A DNA stretch of 64,000 nt from Megalobrama amblycephala (taxonomy: Eukaryota > Chordata > Actinopteri > Cypriniformes > Xenocyprididae). Position numbers and translations under genes: made by a program. Within the stretch, counting starts at the first letter, position 1. Each line of letters opens with the position of its first letter. The notes under the pieces were generated by a model. That model made no database searches, was not told the origin of the DNA, and saw only the letters and a program-made list of their open reading frames with translations. Shown in pieces: positions 1 through 12,000 of this stretch. Where the stretch lies: assembly GCF_018812025.1 (NCBI RefSeq), contig NC_063049.1, positions 9,987,537-10,051,536 of the forward strand. The letters run 5' to 3'.

Positions 1-66
1 CTGTTGTCTTAAAATGAACTAAACAGTGAACTTTAATCATACTATAACTGCTATAATGATACTAAC

Positions 67-240
67 TCTAGTTTTCCCAGCTTGCATTGTGGGTTCATCA
101 GTAGATCACTGAGGTTTTCCACTCCAGAGTCTCCTAGTTTATTCTTACTGAGGTCCAGCTGTCTCAGGTGTGATGGGTTTGATTTCAGAGCTGAAGTCAG
201 GATGACACACTGTTCCTCTGTAATACTGCATTCACACAAA
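67..240 (-). CDS. NLR exon 10, LRR pair (last exon in window)
   Basis: A 174-nt phase 2-2 exon ([20 protein letters not shown].. [19 protein letters not shown].. CKLGKLE) ending at GA|GTTAGT. It lies 18.8 kb from exon 9, again across transposons. Membership of the same gene rests on phase and family exon order; a neighbouring NLR copy is a possible alternative. Confidence 0.75.
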
Positions 241-2203
241 CTGAAAGAAAGAGAAAAGACAATGATTCAGATCCATGATGGAACACTCATTTGTTTTTTA
301 TTGGGGTCATGTCTGACAGTAGTTTGTCACTTGAAAATCACTACACATATTAACTGAAAAAACAAGACTAACTACACTGTGGTTTAATGTGGGATAAACA
401 CAGCTCTGTAGCGATGTACAGTTATTAATCAATTTATGGATGAAATATGAATATCATAATTCAGAAAGCTTTATGACGTTCATATATCGACCCAACGGGG
501 AATTAAACATATATGGTGAATTAACTACAACGAATTATAATCAATCACATATATGATTAGTTCTGGTTTAATAATTATGTGGAAAACTATCAGTTCGTCC
601 ACCGAAACGGAAAATTATCCACAGATTATCACGACAGAAATGTTATTCTCGGGCCGGGAGACTAACTTTCTATCATAGCCTCCAAATATAGAGCAAGGAT
701 ATTAGAATCAGAACGTTAAAGTGACTCGGTTGTTGCTAAAATGAGCAAGTGAGCAAAAAGCATGGATATAATGAGTTTAATATACGAAACGGGTAATACA
801 CAGGTTATACGGCTAAATGGACACAAGTAAATACAAATACATACAAAGTAGAAGAAAAGGCAGAAACGAAAGAGATGATCAAAGCAGGTCAAATTGCAAC
901 AGTTCACCTGTAAGAGCCAGCAAGGAAACTCAGTATTTAAAATCGTAACAACGTTATACTTGCATAGGTTAGTCAGGGTGCTTGGAGTTTCGGAGCGCTC
1001 GGTTTGATAGTTGCTTCTTCTTCCGGAGGTTGTTTCGGAGAAGTTTCAAACGAAGGTTTAACTGTTGTAATATGACCGGAAAATAAAGAAGAGAGTCCGT
1101 CTTGACGGCAGGAACTCGTGCAGAAAAACTTGTGCCACCAAAAGACGCGTGTCATGGTGTTTTAAAGACAACAGACCAGAACGCCTTCTTGATAACGTCC
1201 TCCAATGCTAGCGTTGCAATTTGGCGGGTTTCCACATTCCTTTGTCCTGTCTCCCGAATAAATTTATGGTATGTTGAATCAATGCATTTTCTTCATAGTG
1301 TTATTAAACATTGAACGATGCATTTGACAGAAATGTAACGTACATCAGTGAATAGCTCGGATTCACAGCTTTACGGAGAAATCAAACTCGACAGGTGTCT
1401 CTCGTCATATAAAGAAGATACCCTTTACACTCTATTACTACAGTTTCACATGAAAACTAACCTACTACAGTCAATTCTACAACTCTACACTAGTAACACA
1501 TACATGCAGCGAGCACTACAATGGCCGATACATTCATATTTGTAGGTATAATGTTTGTGCATACAGTCTCTATGTAGGGGAGCCGTGTGTGTGTGTGTGT
1601 GTCTGTGGGTGTGTGCGTGTATTTTCCTTTTATGACCGTTTGGAATTTGGACCTGGTCCCTAGAACCCGATCCGTGGTGTTGCACCCCCTTTGAAGTCGC
1701 GGAGGAGAGGTTAGGGGACTTATCGAAACAGTCATAAAAAGAGTCTCGTGATCCATTAGTGTCTGCCGGGCCGGAATCGATGTAAGATTTACAAACCAAA
1801 GTTCCGTGAATTGAGGCTTAAACACAGTTTATGGTGGGACCTGCTCATCCTTGAGACTGTGCAGACCCTACAGTTTAGAATTCAGCATCATGAGGAAATA
1901 TCAGAATAATCTACTGTGATTCTACAATGTGTTTCCTCCTCGACAGTCAAACACTGAAATCATTATTAAAATCAATTTATTGTGGCTGTGCGTACCCAGA
2001 GAAAATCACCTCTGACTCAATCAAATGAGGAAATTGTATTACCAACTACTGTAACATTATTTATTTATTTGTTTGTTTGTTTGTTTGTTTGTTTGTTTTG
2101 TTAATCAGTGACAATGCAGAATAGCATTGCTACAATTTCATGCAGCCGATGCCACAGGCTTCTAGCCAAAGGTTAATTTGCAGCCCCTGACCCCGGGTTA
2201 GGC

Positions 2204-2235
<32 letters not shown>

Positions 2236-5200
2236 AACGATAATCACACACACACACACACACAAAATAAATTAATAAAATGAAATAAATACATATAACA
2301 ATAATAAAAGAAGAGAGACTATGCACGACCATCAATCTCTGTTCGCATTTTCAGTTCAACTGGCTGGCTGTTCCAAAGCAGTGTTTACCTTGAACTGAAA
2401 ATTTGTGCAAATTTATTTTTTCTCTTTTTTACTGTGCAAATCTGATTCTGATCCTTTTGCAGTGATCCCCTTATACTCTGTTTTGATATTAATTGGCATC
2501 TGGATTACACTGTTCCAAATTATTATGCAAGTGACATAAGTAGGATTTCAGTACAATAATTCAGTACATTCAGATTTTAGTTTTTCAAAGTGTTTGTTTT
2601 ATTGCTCCATATCTTTTTAGGCCCTGTTCACACAAAGATCTTTTCCTATCCCATCTTTTTTTTCTCGTCTCAAGAAATATCTGCGTACGCACAAAACCAC
2701 TGAAATGACTCAAAACGATGTAGTATACATGCCAGACCAGTATGTGGCGCTGTAATTCTGCCACAGAGATACACTTAAAACAGAGAATAAGACTTGGAGC
2801 ATGCGCATAAACCTTGCGCGCTGTATACAAACTTTAGTAGAGCTTAGAAATAACGCTTTATTTTGGCTCAGTAGCTTCTGCAGCACGAACACAAGAATCT
2901 AGAGTCTGCTATTGTTGTTGTTGCTGTTTTGTGCTGTTAGCGGCATCTGACTAGGGTCGACACGTGGGGTGATGACATCATCGTTTCACAAAATATACGG
3001 ATAGGCTGTACCAGGCCCGTCGCCAAGGGGGCATTAAGGGGCAGTGCCCCCCCAGATGACACAACGTGCCCCACTAAGCTTATGGTCGTTCAGCAAATTT
3101 AAGATTGAGAGCAAAAACCTTATTTCTGTGGATTTGGCCAATCATGTATTCCATAACGAAATGTCTTCAGCAGAATTTATCTCACAGGAACACTATCTCT
3201 ACAACGGTATCTTTAAATAACACATTATCCTAGATCGTGATAAACTAAAATGAATGAGATTTAGGGAGCACCCATGGAGCGCTTTCTGCCAAATCCCGCG
3301 TACGTAATCTGTTAAAACTAACAGTGGTTTGTGAACGTAGACGCTTTATTAACATGTAATATATCAGCAGTGTTTATGTTGGGATATGTAGGTTGCGCAG
3401 TGGCAAGTAACTTAAAACTATTTCAAGGAAATCTGTTTAAATGTGTTTTTAAATGGGAATCGCATCTCTTTACCCTGGAGCTGGTTCACCCTCCACCTAT
3501 GATCAGAAAATTCATAGTTAATGCATTATTACACAAAACGGAACTTGAAACATAATTAGGCTGTATTTATTAATGACTATCACTTGAGTGATTCGTTTGT
3601 GTCGCTGGGATGTGTTGTTTTTGATATCATGTTGAGTGCTCATTGCCGCTGTTATCAGTGGTGCAACAGTGTGCTCTTGGTGCTCGTGCACACTGTGCAG
3701 TCTTCACACGGATGAGCGCTTCAATCTATCGTTAACGCTGTCACGACCGGAGACTCTATTCTTTCCAGTGAAATTACAAAACAAAATACACATAAATGTA
3801 TCCCTGTTCTTTATATACAATCACTTATGAATATCTTTGGTTTTAATGAGAAAATAAATAAATAAATTACACGAGGGTGGATTAGAATCCAGACCCTCTG
3901 GCATGCTGAACAAAAATCCTGCCCCTCGTCCATCTGGCCAATCTAATAATAGTCCCAAGAGCATTTACATTAGTCAATAAATACGTGGATCTGCTACTAA
4001 CAACAGATGTAAGGATGAAACTATCATATTAAACATGAGGTCTATGCCGATAAATTTTGTGCATTTATTATTGTAATGACACAATTACAATACCCCCATC
4101 CTTTACCACACACATTCCTGTCCCACCCACTATTTAATCAAATTTACACCGAGTGTAAATATAACTTATTCTGAAGCAATAGCCTATCTCATCAGTGTTC
4201 TATCAACTTTAACATTTAAATCTGCATTTTTTTGTGATATTTACCCTGAAGTTTTTTTTTTTAATCTTTATGAAGAGTATTTCCCCCCTAACCTTATTAG
4301 ATGTATGCTGCATATTTCATTTTATTTTTTTTATTTGATCAATAAATTCAGTTAGAATAATAAGACACACAGGGCTATTATCAATCAAATCATTACTTAT
4401 ATATGACAGCTGCTTTAAATAAGAGATTGTTTTAAATATTTATTGAAAACACAAATAAGAAATATTGGTAAGAAAATGATGACTTTTAAACATGAAACTA
4501 AAATGACAGTAGGTGGCGGCATTTGACCGCCTTAATGATTGAGTTCATTCATTCAAACGATTCGTTCAAATGGCCGATTCATTCAAGAATGAGGCAGTTG
4601 TTTATGAATGGGTGATTGAATCTTTGATTCAACCGATTCATTCAAAACGCTGAATCACTCAGTAAAGAAAGACGGCTGAGTGTTGCTGTGAGGTACGTGC
4701 GCAATGATTTGCTGTGCTAAAAAAAGTGCTATATTTTCACGCACTAATTTTGTACATAATATGTTAAAGATTCTTCTTTAGTACTTCTTAAGATAATCTT
4801 AAGAACATCTAAGTGTACTCAACTGTGCTATTTTGAAACACCATGAAATATGAACTAAAATGTGCTTTTAATATACTATCTCTGTATTTAAAAAATGTAT
4901 TTAGTTACCACTTGTAGTACACTATGGGTTCAAGTATACTATAAGTGGCAACCAATTACTGATTTGATGTGATAATCTGTGTTGATTAATTTGCTAATAA
5001 ATATTTGTGGTAATTTCCCGCTTTGTAAATGCGAAACCTGCGAGAATGAGTAAAATTATGCGCAATTCTCGAGCCAAAATTTAGACCCTGTATGGTATCG
5101 ATTTGATATCGATTTAAAGGGTTATTTCACCCAAAAATGAAAATTCTGTCATTTATTACTCACCCTCATGCCGTTCCACACCTGTAAGACCTTCGTTAAT

Positions 5201-8074
5201 CTTTGGAACACAAATTAAGATATTTTAGTTCCGATGGCTCCGTGAGGCCTGCATAGGGAGCAATGACACTTCCTCTCTCAAGATCCTTAAAGGTACTAAA
5301 AACATATTTAAATCAGTTCATGTGAGTACAGTGGTTCAATATTAATATTATAAAGCGACGAGAATATTTTTGGTGCGGCAAAAAAACCCAAAATAACGAC
5401 TTATTTAGTGATGGCCGATTTCAAAACTCTGCTTCAGGAAGATTCGGAGCACAAATGAATCAGTGTATCGAATCATGATTCGGATCGCGTGTCAAACTGC
5501 GAACAGCTGAAATCACGTGACTTTGGCGCTCTGAACAGCAGATTTGATACACTGATTCATTTATGATCCGAAGCTTCATGAAGCAGTGTTTTGAAATCAG
5601 CAATCACTAAATAAGTCATTATTTTGTTTTGTTTTGGCGCATCAAGAATATTCTCGTCGCTTTATAATATTAATATTGAACCACTGTACTCACATGAACC
5701 AATTTAAATATGTTTTAGTACCTTTATGGATCTTGACAGAGGAAGTGTCACTGCTCCCTATGGAGTCATCGGATTTCAACCAAAATATCTTAATTTGTGT
5801 TCCGAAGATTAACGAAGGTCTTACGGGTGTGGAACCGAATGAGGATAAGTAATAAATGACAGAATTTTCATTTTTGGGTGAACTAATCCTTTAATACCGA
5901 TTAGTGTTGTCAAAAGTACTGGTACTTCGGTACCAAGTCGGTACTGAAATTTTGAAAATGGGATGATGCCCGTATTTCTGTAGTACCGGTAGTACCGAGA
6001 TTCCGGGTATATTCGGTACCCACTGATAAGGCTGTTGGCAGTATTTACTTGAATATGACACGAGTGAAGCACAAAGCTTTGTTTAGCTACAAAAGAAATA
6101 ATAGGTTAGCAATTAAATGTGACATCGCAGCCATGGAAACATATTGGTTCATGCCGAATGACAGAGGTACGTGAGTCCATAAATTTAAGCTTTGTATTCT
6201 GTTTTGCGAATCGCGATCTGGTCTCCTGCTTAGCAGAGAATTTCATTAGTTATTCCACAATATTACAATATTAACAATATTCCATTAGCTATTCCACATG
6301 GAATCTCTGCTTCTTTTCCCAAATCTTCACTCACGCAGGGGATTATAAACGTTCCTTTCGTTCGCATTTAGGCCTATTATAGGCTATTCGCATTCTTTAC
6401 TGTGGTGAAGTAAAAGAAACACCGTAGGACAGAAACCTTTTTGCTTGCACGTCAATTTCTATTTAACACAGTTTGTGCTTGTTATTAGACTTCATAAGGC
6501 GCGTCAAGTTTATTTGTATAGCGCATTTCACACACGCCGGTGATTTTTACTTTCGCTTTCTCTGGCAGCGCTAAATCCAACATAGCCTAAATGTCTTACC
6601 CCTGCGGAGGATAAAACTCGCTCTTCAGACCTTTTACAACAAGTGTCAGTTGCTCGTAACATCAGGACATAACATGAAGATATTATTAAAGAGAAATGGT
6701 CTATTTCCTGCTCGTATCCTCATCCCTCTCAAAGCGCAGAGCGGTAGGCTAAGTTATATCAAAGACTATACACAAATCCGCCGCGAACTCTATGGGCGCC
6801 GCCATCTTGCCTGCCGCCATTACTGCGTGCCTGCGAAGTGTGACGGTGTGACACTTGCCGGTGCCCTCTAATGACATTTCAATTAAAGCGCATCCTGCTC
6901 ATTAAAGAAAATGTCTGGTGAAAGGGAACATGGGTAGATGATGTCAGGCAGTGGCCAAAACTTAGCGATAAAGGTAATTTATTGACAACATAATGTAATA
7001 ATGTAAAAATGTAATGTAATGTAATTAAGAAGTGTATTAATTGATGACAACAATAAAACCGAACGCTGTCATTACTAGCTGTGTTGCTAATATGTTCACA
7101 AGCTTCAAGTTTCAAATAATTAGCCATCCTTAAAAATATTCTTGTTTGCCATAACCGGACCGACCAATTTAGGACCGACCAAATTAATTATTTTTTCCCC
7201 TTTTAGTCCGACCGACTTGCCGATTGTAATTGCGTTAAGACCCACGGATTTTTTTTTACTCTTCAAACAGCTAATACAAATGCAATTGACGCTTTTCACA
7301 CGCTCTCACGCCACACATCCATTTTCTCACGCACAGAAAAATCGCGAAGTAAAGAGGACACAGAGACCGACAGACTAGACAGAGCAGGTTACTTATGATA
7401 GAAAAAAATCTCAGCTCTCAGATTCTGTCAATTTTATTACGAAATTCATACAATAAATACCGTTTTGGTGCTTGTAAATGTGACATGCTAGAAATACAGA
7501 TTAAAAAATATTACAACATCAAACGACGTATAATGTTATGTTCTTGTAAACATGTTTTTCAAAATGGATTTATGTATTCACACTTACCTTTGTCTGAGTT
7601 AAATCTCTCAGAAATGACCGAACGCTGTCAGCTAGCAGCCCCTCACACAGAACCTGTTTTGGCTGATATGTGTACTGTATTACATCTTTATTATATTTTT
7701 ACTTATATCATTAAATAAAGTTGTTATTATAATAAAAAATGCATTATATTTAAATTGTTATTTTTAAATAATACTGCCAGCTGATAGGACTCTCTGTATG
7801 TTTACAGCATTAAGTTAGGTGAGTTGTTTTTTTCTTGAGAAAAATTAATGCCTACCTTGTGTAGCCTAGCTAATATTTATCCAAATGAGTCAATATTAAA
7901 TCAAATCACAATAATAATTAAATAATAATAATTGAATAAAAATAATAAAAAAGTGTAGCTTACCAGAAATTGTAGCCTACCATGTAAACATTTTAACGTG
8001 TCACTAAACCTAATAAAATTCAGCTTAGTTAATAAAATGTTTTGACAATCACAATACACTTAATGTGATGCAAT

Positions 8075-8111
<37 letters not shown>

Positions 8112-9010
8112 TTTTTTTACCGACCATTTTTAATTTTTTTGGCTGTTACGGCAAACCAAAATATTTTTAAGGATGGCCTTAGCCACGACCAGTTGTAGCA
8201 ATAAAATACATGTTCTTATAGGTATCATCTGGCATGCGATGAGCCATCTCGGTTATGTGTTTCATCCACTTTTGATGCACATCTTGGTCCTCCGCTCGAC
8301 CAGGAACTCTGTGCAATCCGTATGGCCGTAAACATGGGCAGTCAATGTGCAACAAAGCTTCGTGGATTACACAAACGGTTTTATTCCAGGCCTGTAGTTT
8401 TGTGCTGTTGTTAAAACAACCAACCACACAACACGCTCTGCCCGGCATCACTGGACAGCATACGTACAAAAAAAACTATATAGCTAACATCTGCTACAGC
8501 CTACGGGACCAACACGCTACTTCTGTTACTTCCTTAGCAGCAAGGCACGCAGTAATGGCGGCGCTGCTTTACTTCCGTGTTTCGCCGGATTTGTCTATAA
8601 TAACGGGACATTGGCTATATGACGCATCTTTGTGTGGAAATAAAAAACGAATGTTTTTTAAAATAATATTTAACTTTCTTATTATTTAGGTTACCATTAT
8701 TTACCTATATTTATTTCATAGATTTACAGGCTAGTATATTGGTTCACTGACGGAATAGCTAAAATAAACACGCACGTTTGTTACCCCTGTTGAAAAAACG
8801 AGCATATGTTGGTAAGGTAGGTTTTGAAGCTGGTATGCTGGTTTGAGCTGGATTATGCTGGTCCTTTGCTGGACCATGCTGGTCCAGGACCATCTTAGGA
8901 CCAGCATGGACCAGCACTTGACCAGCATACACCAGCTCAAACCAGCATACAAGCTTCATAACACACCAGATGCTCGTTTTTTCAACAGTACAAAATGGAT
9001 GTTTGAGCAT

Positions 9011-9041
<31 letters not shown>

Positions 9042-12000
9042 TTTTATATTTCAAAATTTATTTCATTGAGGCAGCCTATACACACACAAACATACACACA
9101 CGTTCCAAATCATATTTAATGTTTTTAAAATTGGCTATATAAAATAGTAAAATAGTTCCAACAGATTTTGCTGTGGTACCGAAATTGGTACCGAGAACCG
9201 TAACATTTTCATGGTATCGGTACCGACCACTGGAATTTTGGTACCGTGACAACACTAATACCGATATACCAGTATTAGATTGTGGTACCGTACAGAAGCC
9301 AAAATTGTGGTATTGGCCCATCCCTAATTGCGTCTTATGTAAGTGACGTAATATTAACTACTTGTTTATTGAACTGTCGCGAAATCAGCGTCGCATTTTC
9401 AATCGTGATGGTAACATAATCGGGAGGACAGCACTCTTGGTCGTGTGATATTGCTTAACTGTATCATATGTTATAAATATAAAAACTCCACATTTTGAAT
9501 TTTTACCACGTTAACAGTTTCTTTGTGTGTACTGTTCACATTTGTTTCGATTTCTGCTCGAGATGAGCTGCACGAGCCTCAACAGCATAAGGCCTACATT
9601 ATTATCCACTAGTGATCCCCATTTAGACCAAATGTAATAAAATCAGAGTAATTCTCTAGTTTTTGGTATAGTTTGGTCTAATTAGGATGGACTATCTTGT
9701 GTTTTGGTGTTAATATAATCTATTTCATTTATAATAAATATGGGATATTATTGTTTTGGTGAGTCTGTTTCTTGGATCAAAAAAATGTGTGCCCCCCTAT
9801 GAAAGCGAAATGCCCCCCCCATTCTGTCTGTTCTGGCGACAGTCCTGGGCTGTACACACGAAAAAGCAAGGGCGTCGTTTTCAGATGTATCCACTCTGGG
9901 ACCCGGTTTCAAAAAATATCGGATTCACCTTCTGAAAACGCTGGATTTGTCTGGACGAAATGTCTATCCGATACAAAATTTTTTGCGTATACACCTAAAC
10001 ACGTCTCTGTGTGGACAGGGCCTTAGATAACTGGTATCAATCTCAGACAGGTTTGTTAAATAGTTTGCGATTGTATTTTCTTTACCAACAGGCAATGCAC
10101 TCAGTAAAAACACCAATAACCTTAAAGTAAGGGGTGTATAAAGAATATTACAACACCATGTTCTGAGGGAGGCCAAAAAACAGGCCTACTACTTCAAACG
10201 ATCATGGGCATAAACCTGTGGCAGTGCTAGTTTTCAAGTGATCAAACTCTAACTAAAACACCTACTAACAAGCCTTGTAATACAACAAGCTATTGTGCTC
10301 TGAAGGAGGCCCAAACAAAGCCTTCTACTTCATACAACACAAGTGTCAGCTTGTGGCAGTGTTCATATATGGAAACCAAACTATGCAGTGAGGTTAACTT
10401 TATTAAACTCAACCTGAGCTTATACATTCCAACAGGCAATATACTCAGTAAAAACACGTTTTACCCTTTTAGCAAGGGAAGTACAAACTACGTCACCATA
10501 ATCTTAAAGGGTCATGAAACCCCAAAACACTGAGATGTAATTGAGATGTAAACAGATATGTATAGGCTGCACATCATTGAAAACACTGTACAAGGTACTC
10601 ATTAATGTTATTCATAAGTGAAAAATAGTTATTTTTGCATTTTTCAGAGTGATTTCTGTCTTCCGGTTTGAAAAGCTGAGTTGGAGCAACGTCACAAAAT
10701 CTGACGTAATCGTGTACTTTCGGCCCAAGTATGGGCATGGTCGAACATGCTGACGTAGACCGTTTCGAGCGATTCTCGAATTATATTCATGACATAAAGC
10801 TCATTTAATCCAATCACTGCGCTGTAGTATGCATAAGATTATAATTGCGGTATTATGCATGAGTAAGTATCACTTCTCTCGCCTCGGTCTGTTGTCATTC
10901 AGAGACATATTGTTGGTGCTCGTTTCCTCAGTGCTACAACACAATGTGTTTTCCTGCGATGCGACCAGAGCAGAGGTTTGTGTGCATGTGGATTGTTTTG
11001 CTGTAATCTACCAGCACAATTGGAAAATATGTTCGCATGAGATCGCATTACAGCAGAGAATTCAAATGTCACAAAAGTGCAGCTCATTCTCCTCTGCCTG
11101 CTCTAGCTGCATTCAAAAATGTGAGCCGTAGGCTGTTTTCTTCAGCACAGCAGCACATGTGTTGTTTGGATTTTGCTCGCGATGCGGTCAGAACTGGAGT
11201 TTGAATACGAACACAGGAAAAAAACGATTGTTATTATGATATACACGTGGAGCGCGCATATGATCGGTTTCAGCACTGAGCTCCGCGATGAGTTTAATAA
11301 CACTAGCCACGTGGCACATAGCTCATACAGAATAAAGTATCCGTGTTTAAAGTTTTTATTTCACACATTCTCCTGCACCAAACATTAACCAGCACGGTGT
11401 AGTTATGCACACATATTTCATCAAGTCTTCTTAAAATGAATTATATGTGCAAACTGGACACTGATACAGTGGTATAGCCTATCTGAACGCGACGACACAA
11501 TTATTCTAATAGACAAAAGACTGATTTTGAGACTGCAGTGCTCATAAACTTAATCAAAGTAGCCTATTATTAGCCCTATTAAATATTCTTTCGCATTTCT
11601 CCCTTGTGCTTGGGAGTTTTTTGTCATTTTCTCCGTGCTCATATATTAATATTCATTATTCTGCATAATGAGTGTATTCTATGTCTGTGCTTCATTGGTT
11701 GTTCTCTACCCTCTTCCCCCCCCTCTACACTCCCACTTTTCCAGAGCTTTACATGCCCATTTTAACAGAGTTTTTGCAGCTCAGAGGTGTGAACGACCAG
11801 GCTAAAACAGGGGGGTTTCATGACCCTTTAAAGGGGCTCTATGTAGGAATGACACCCAGTGTTCAAAATAGGTACTGCAGTCCAAATTCAAAATATTGTT
11901 TGGCCCGCCCCCTCGTTCAAAGACAGGGGTTGCCAGCAACAATAAGTAGCGCAATTCACAATGAAAGCTGAGGAGACTTACACACTGTAAGCTGATGAGT

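Larger units (their letters stand above)
5902..9257. mobile_element. hAT-type transposon nested in the 3012-9847 hAT
   Basis: TIRs TAGTGTTGTC at both ends with GGTACC-rich subterminal repeats, and a perfect 8-bp duplication ATACCGAT (5894-5901, 9258-9265). Carries a THAP-like exon on the minus strand and two nested elements. YY1-like GCCGCCATCTTG near 6788 and ATGGCGGCGCTG near 8555 may belong to internal promoters. Confidence 0.85.
3012..9847. mobile_element. hAT-type transposon, about 6.8 kb including nested insertions
   Basis: TIRs CAGGCCCGTCGCCA and CAGGACTGTCGCCA, flanked by a perfect 8-bp duplication GGCTGTAC at 3004-3011 and 9848-9855. Subterminal C/G runs occur at both ends (3045-3055, 9790-9820). 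No intact transposase was seen. It encloses the elements at 5118 and 5902. Confidence 0.8.
2620..10022. mobile_element. Harbinger-like MITE, split by a hAT insertion
   Basis: Left end GGCCCTGTTCACAC at 2620, right end the complement (GTGTGGACAGGGCC) at 10022. Both are flanked by TTA (2617-2619, 10023-10025), the 3-bp target size of PIF/Harbinger elements. Only 2620-3011 and 9856-10022 belong to the MITE; everything between is later insertion. Confidence 0.65.

Noticed and set aside
1485..1825. ORFs of 104 and 111 codons with His/Thr runs
   Set aside because: The runs come from a (TG)n microsatellite read in two frames.
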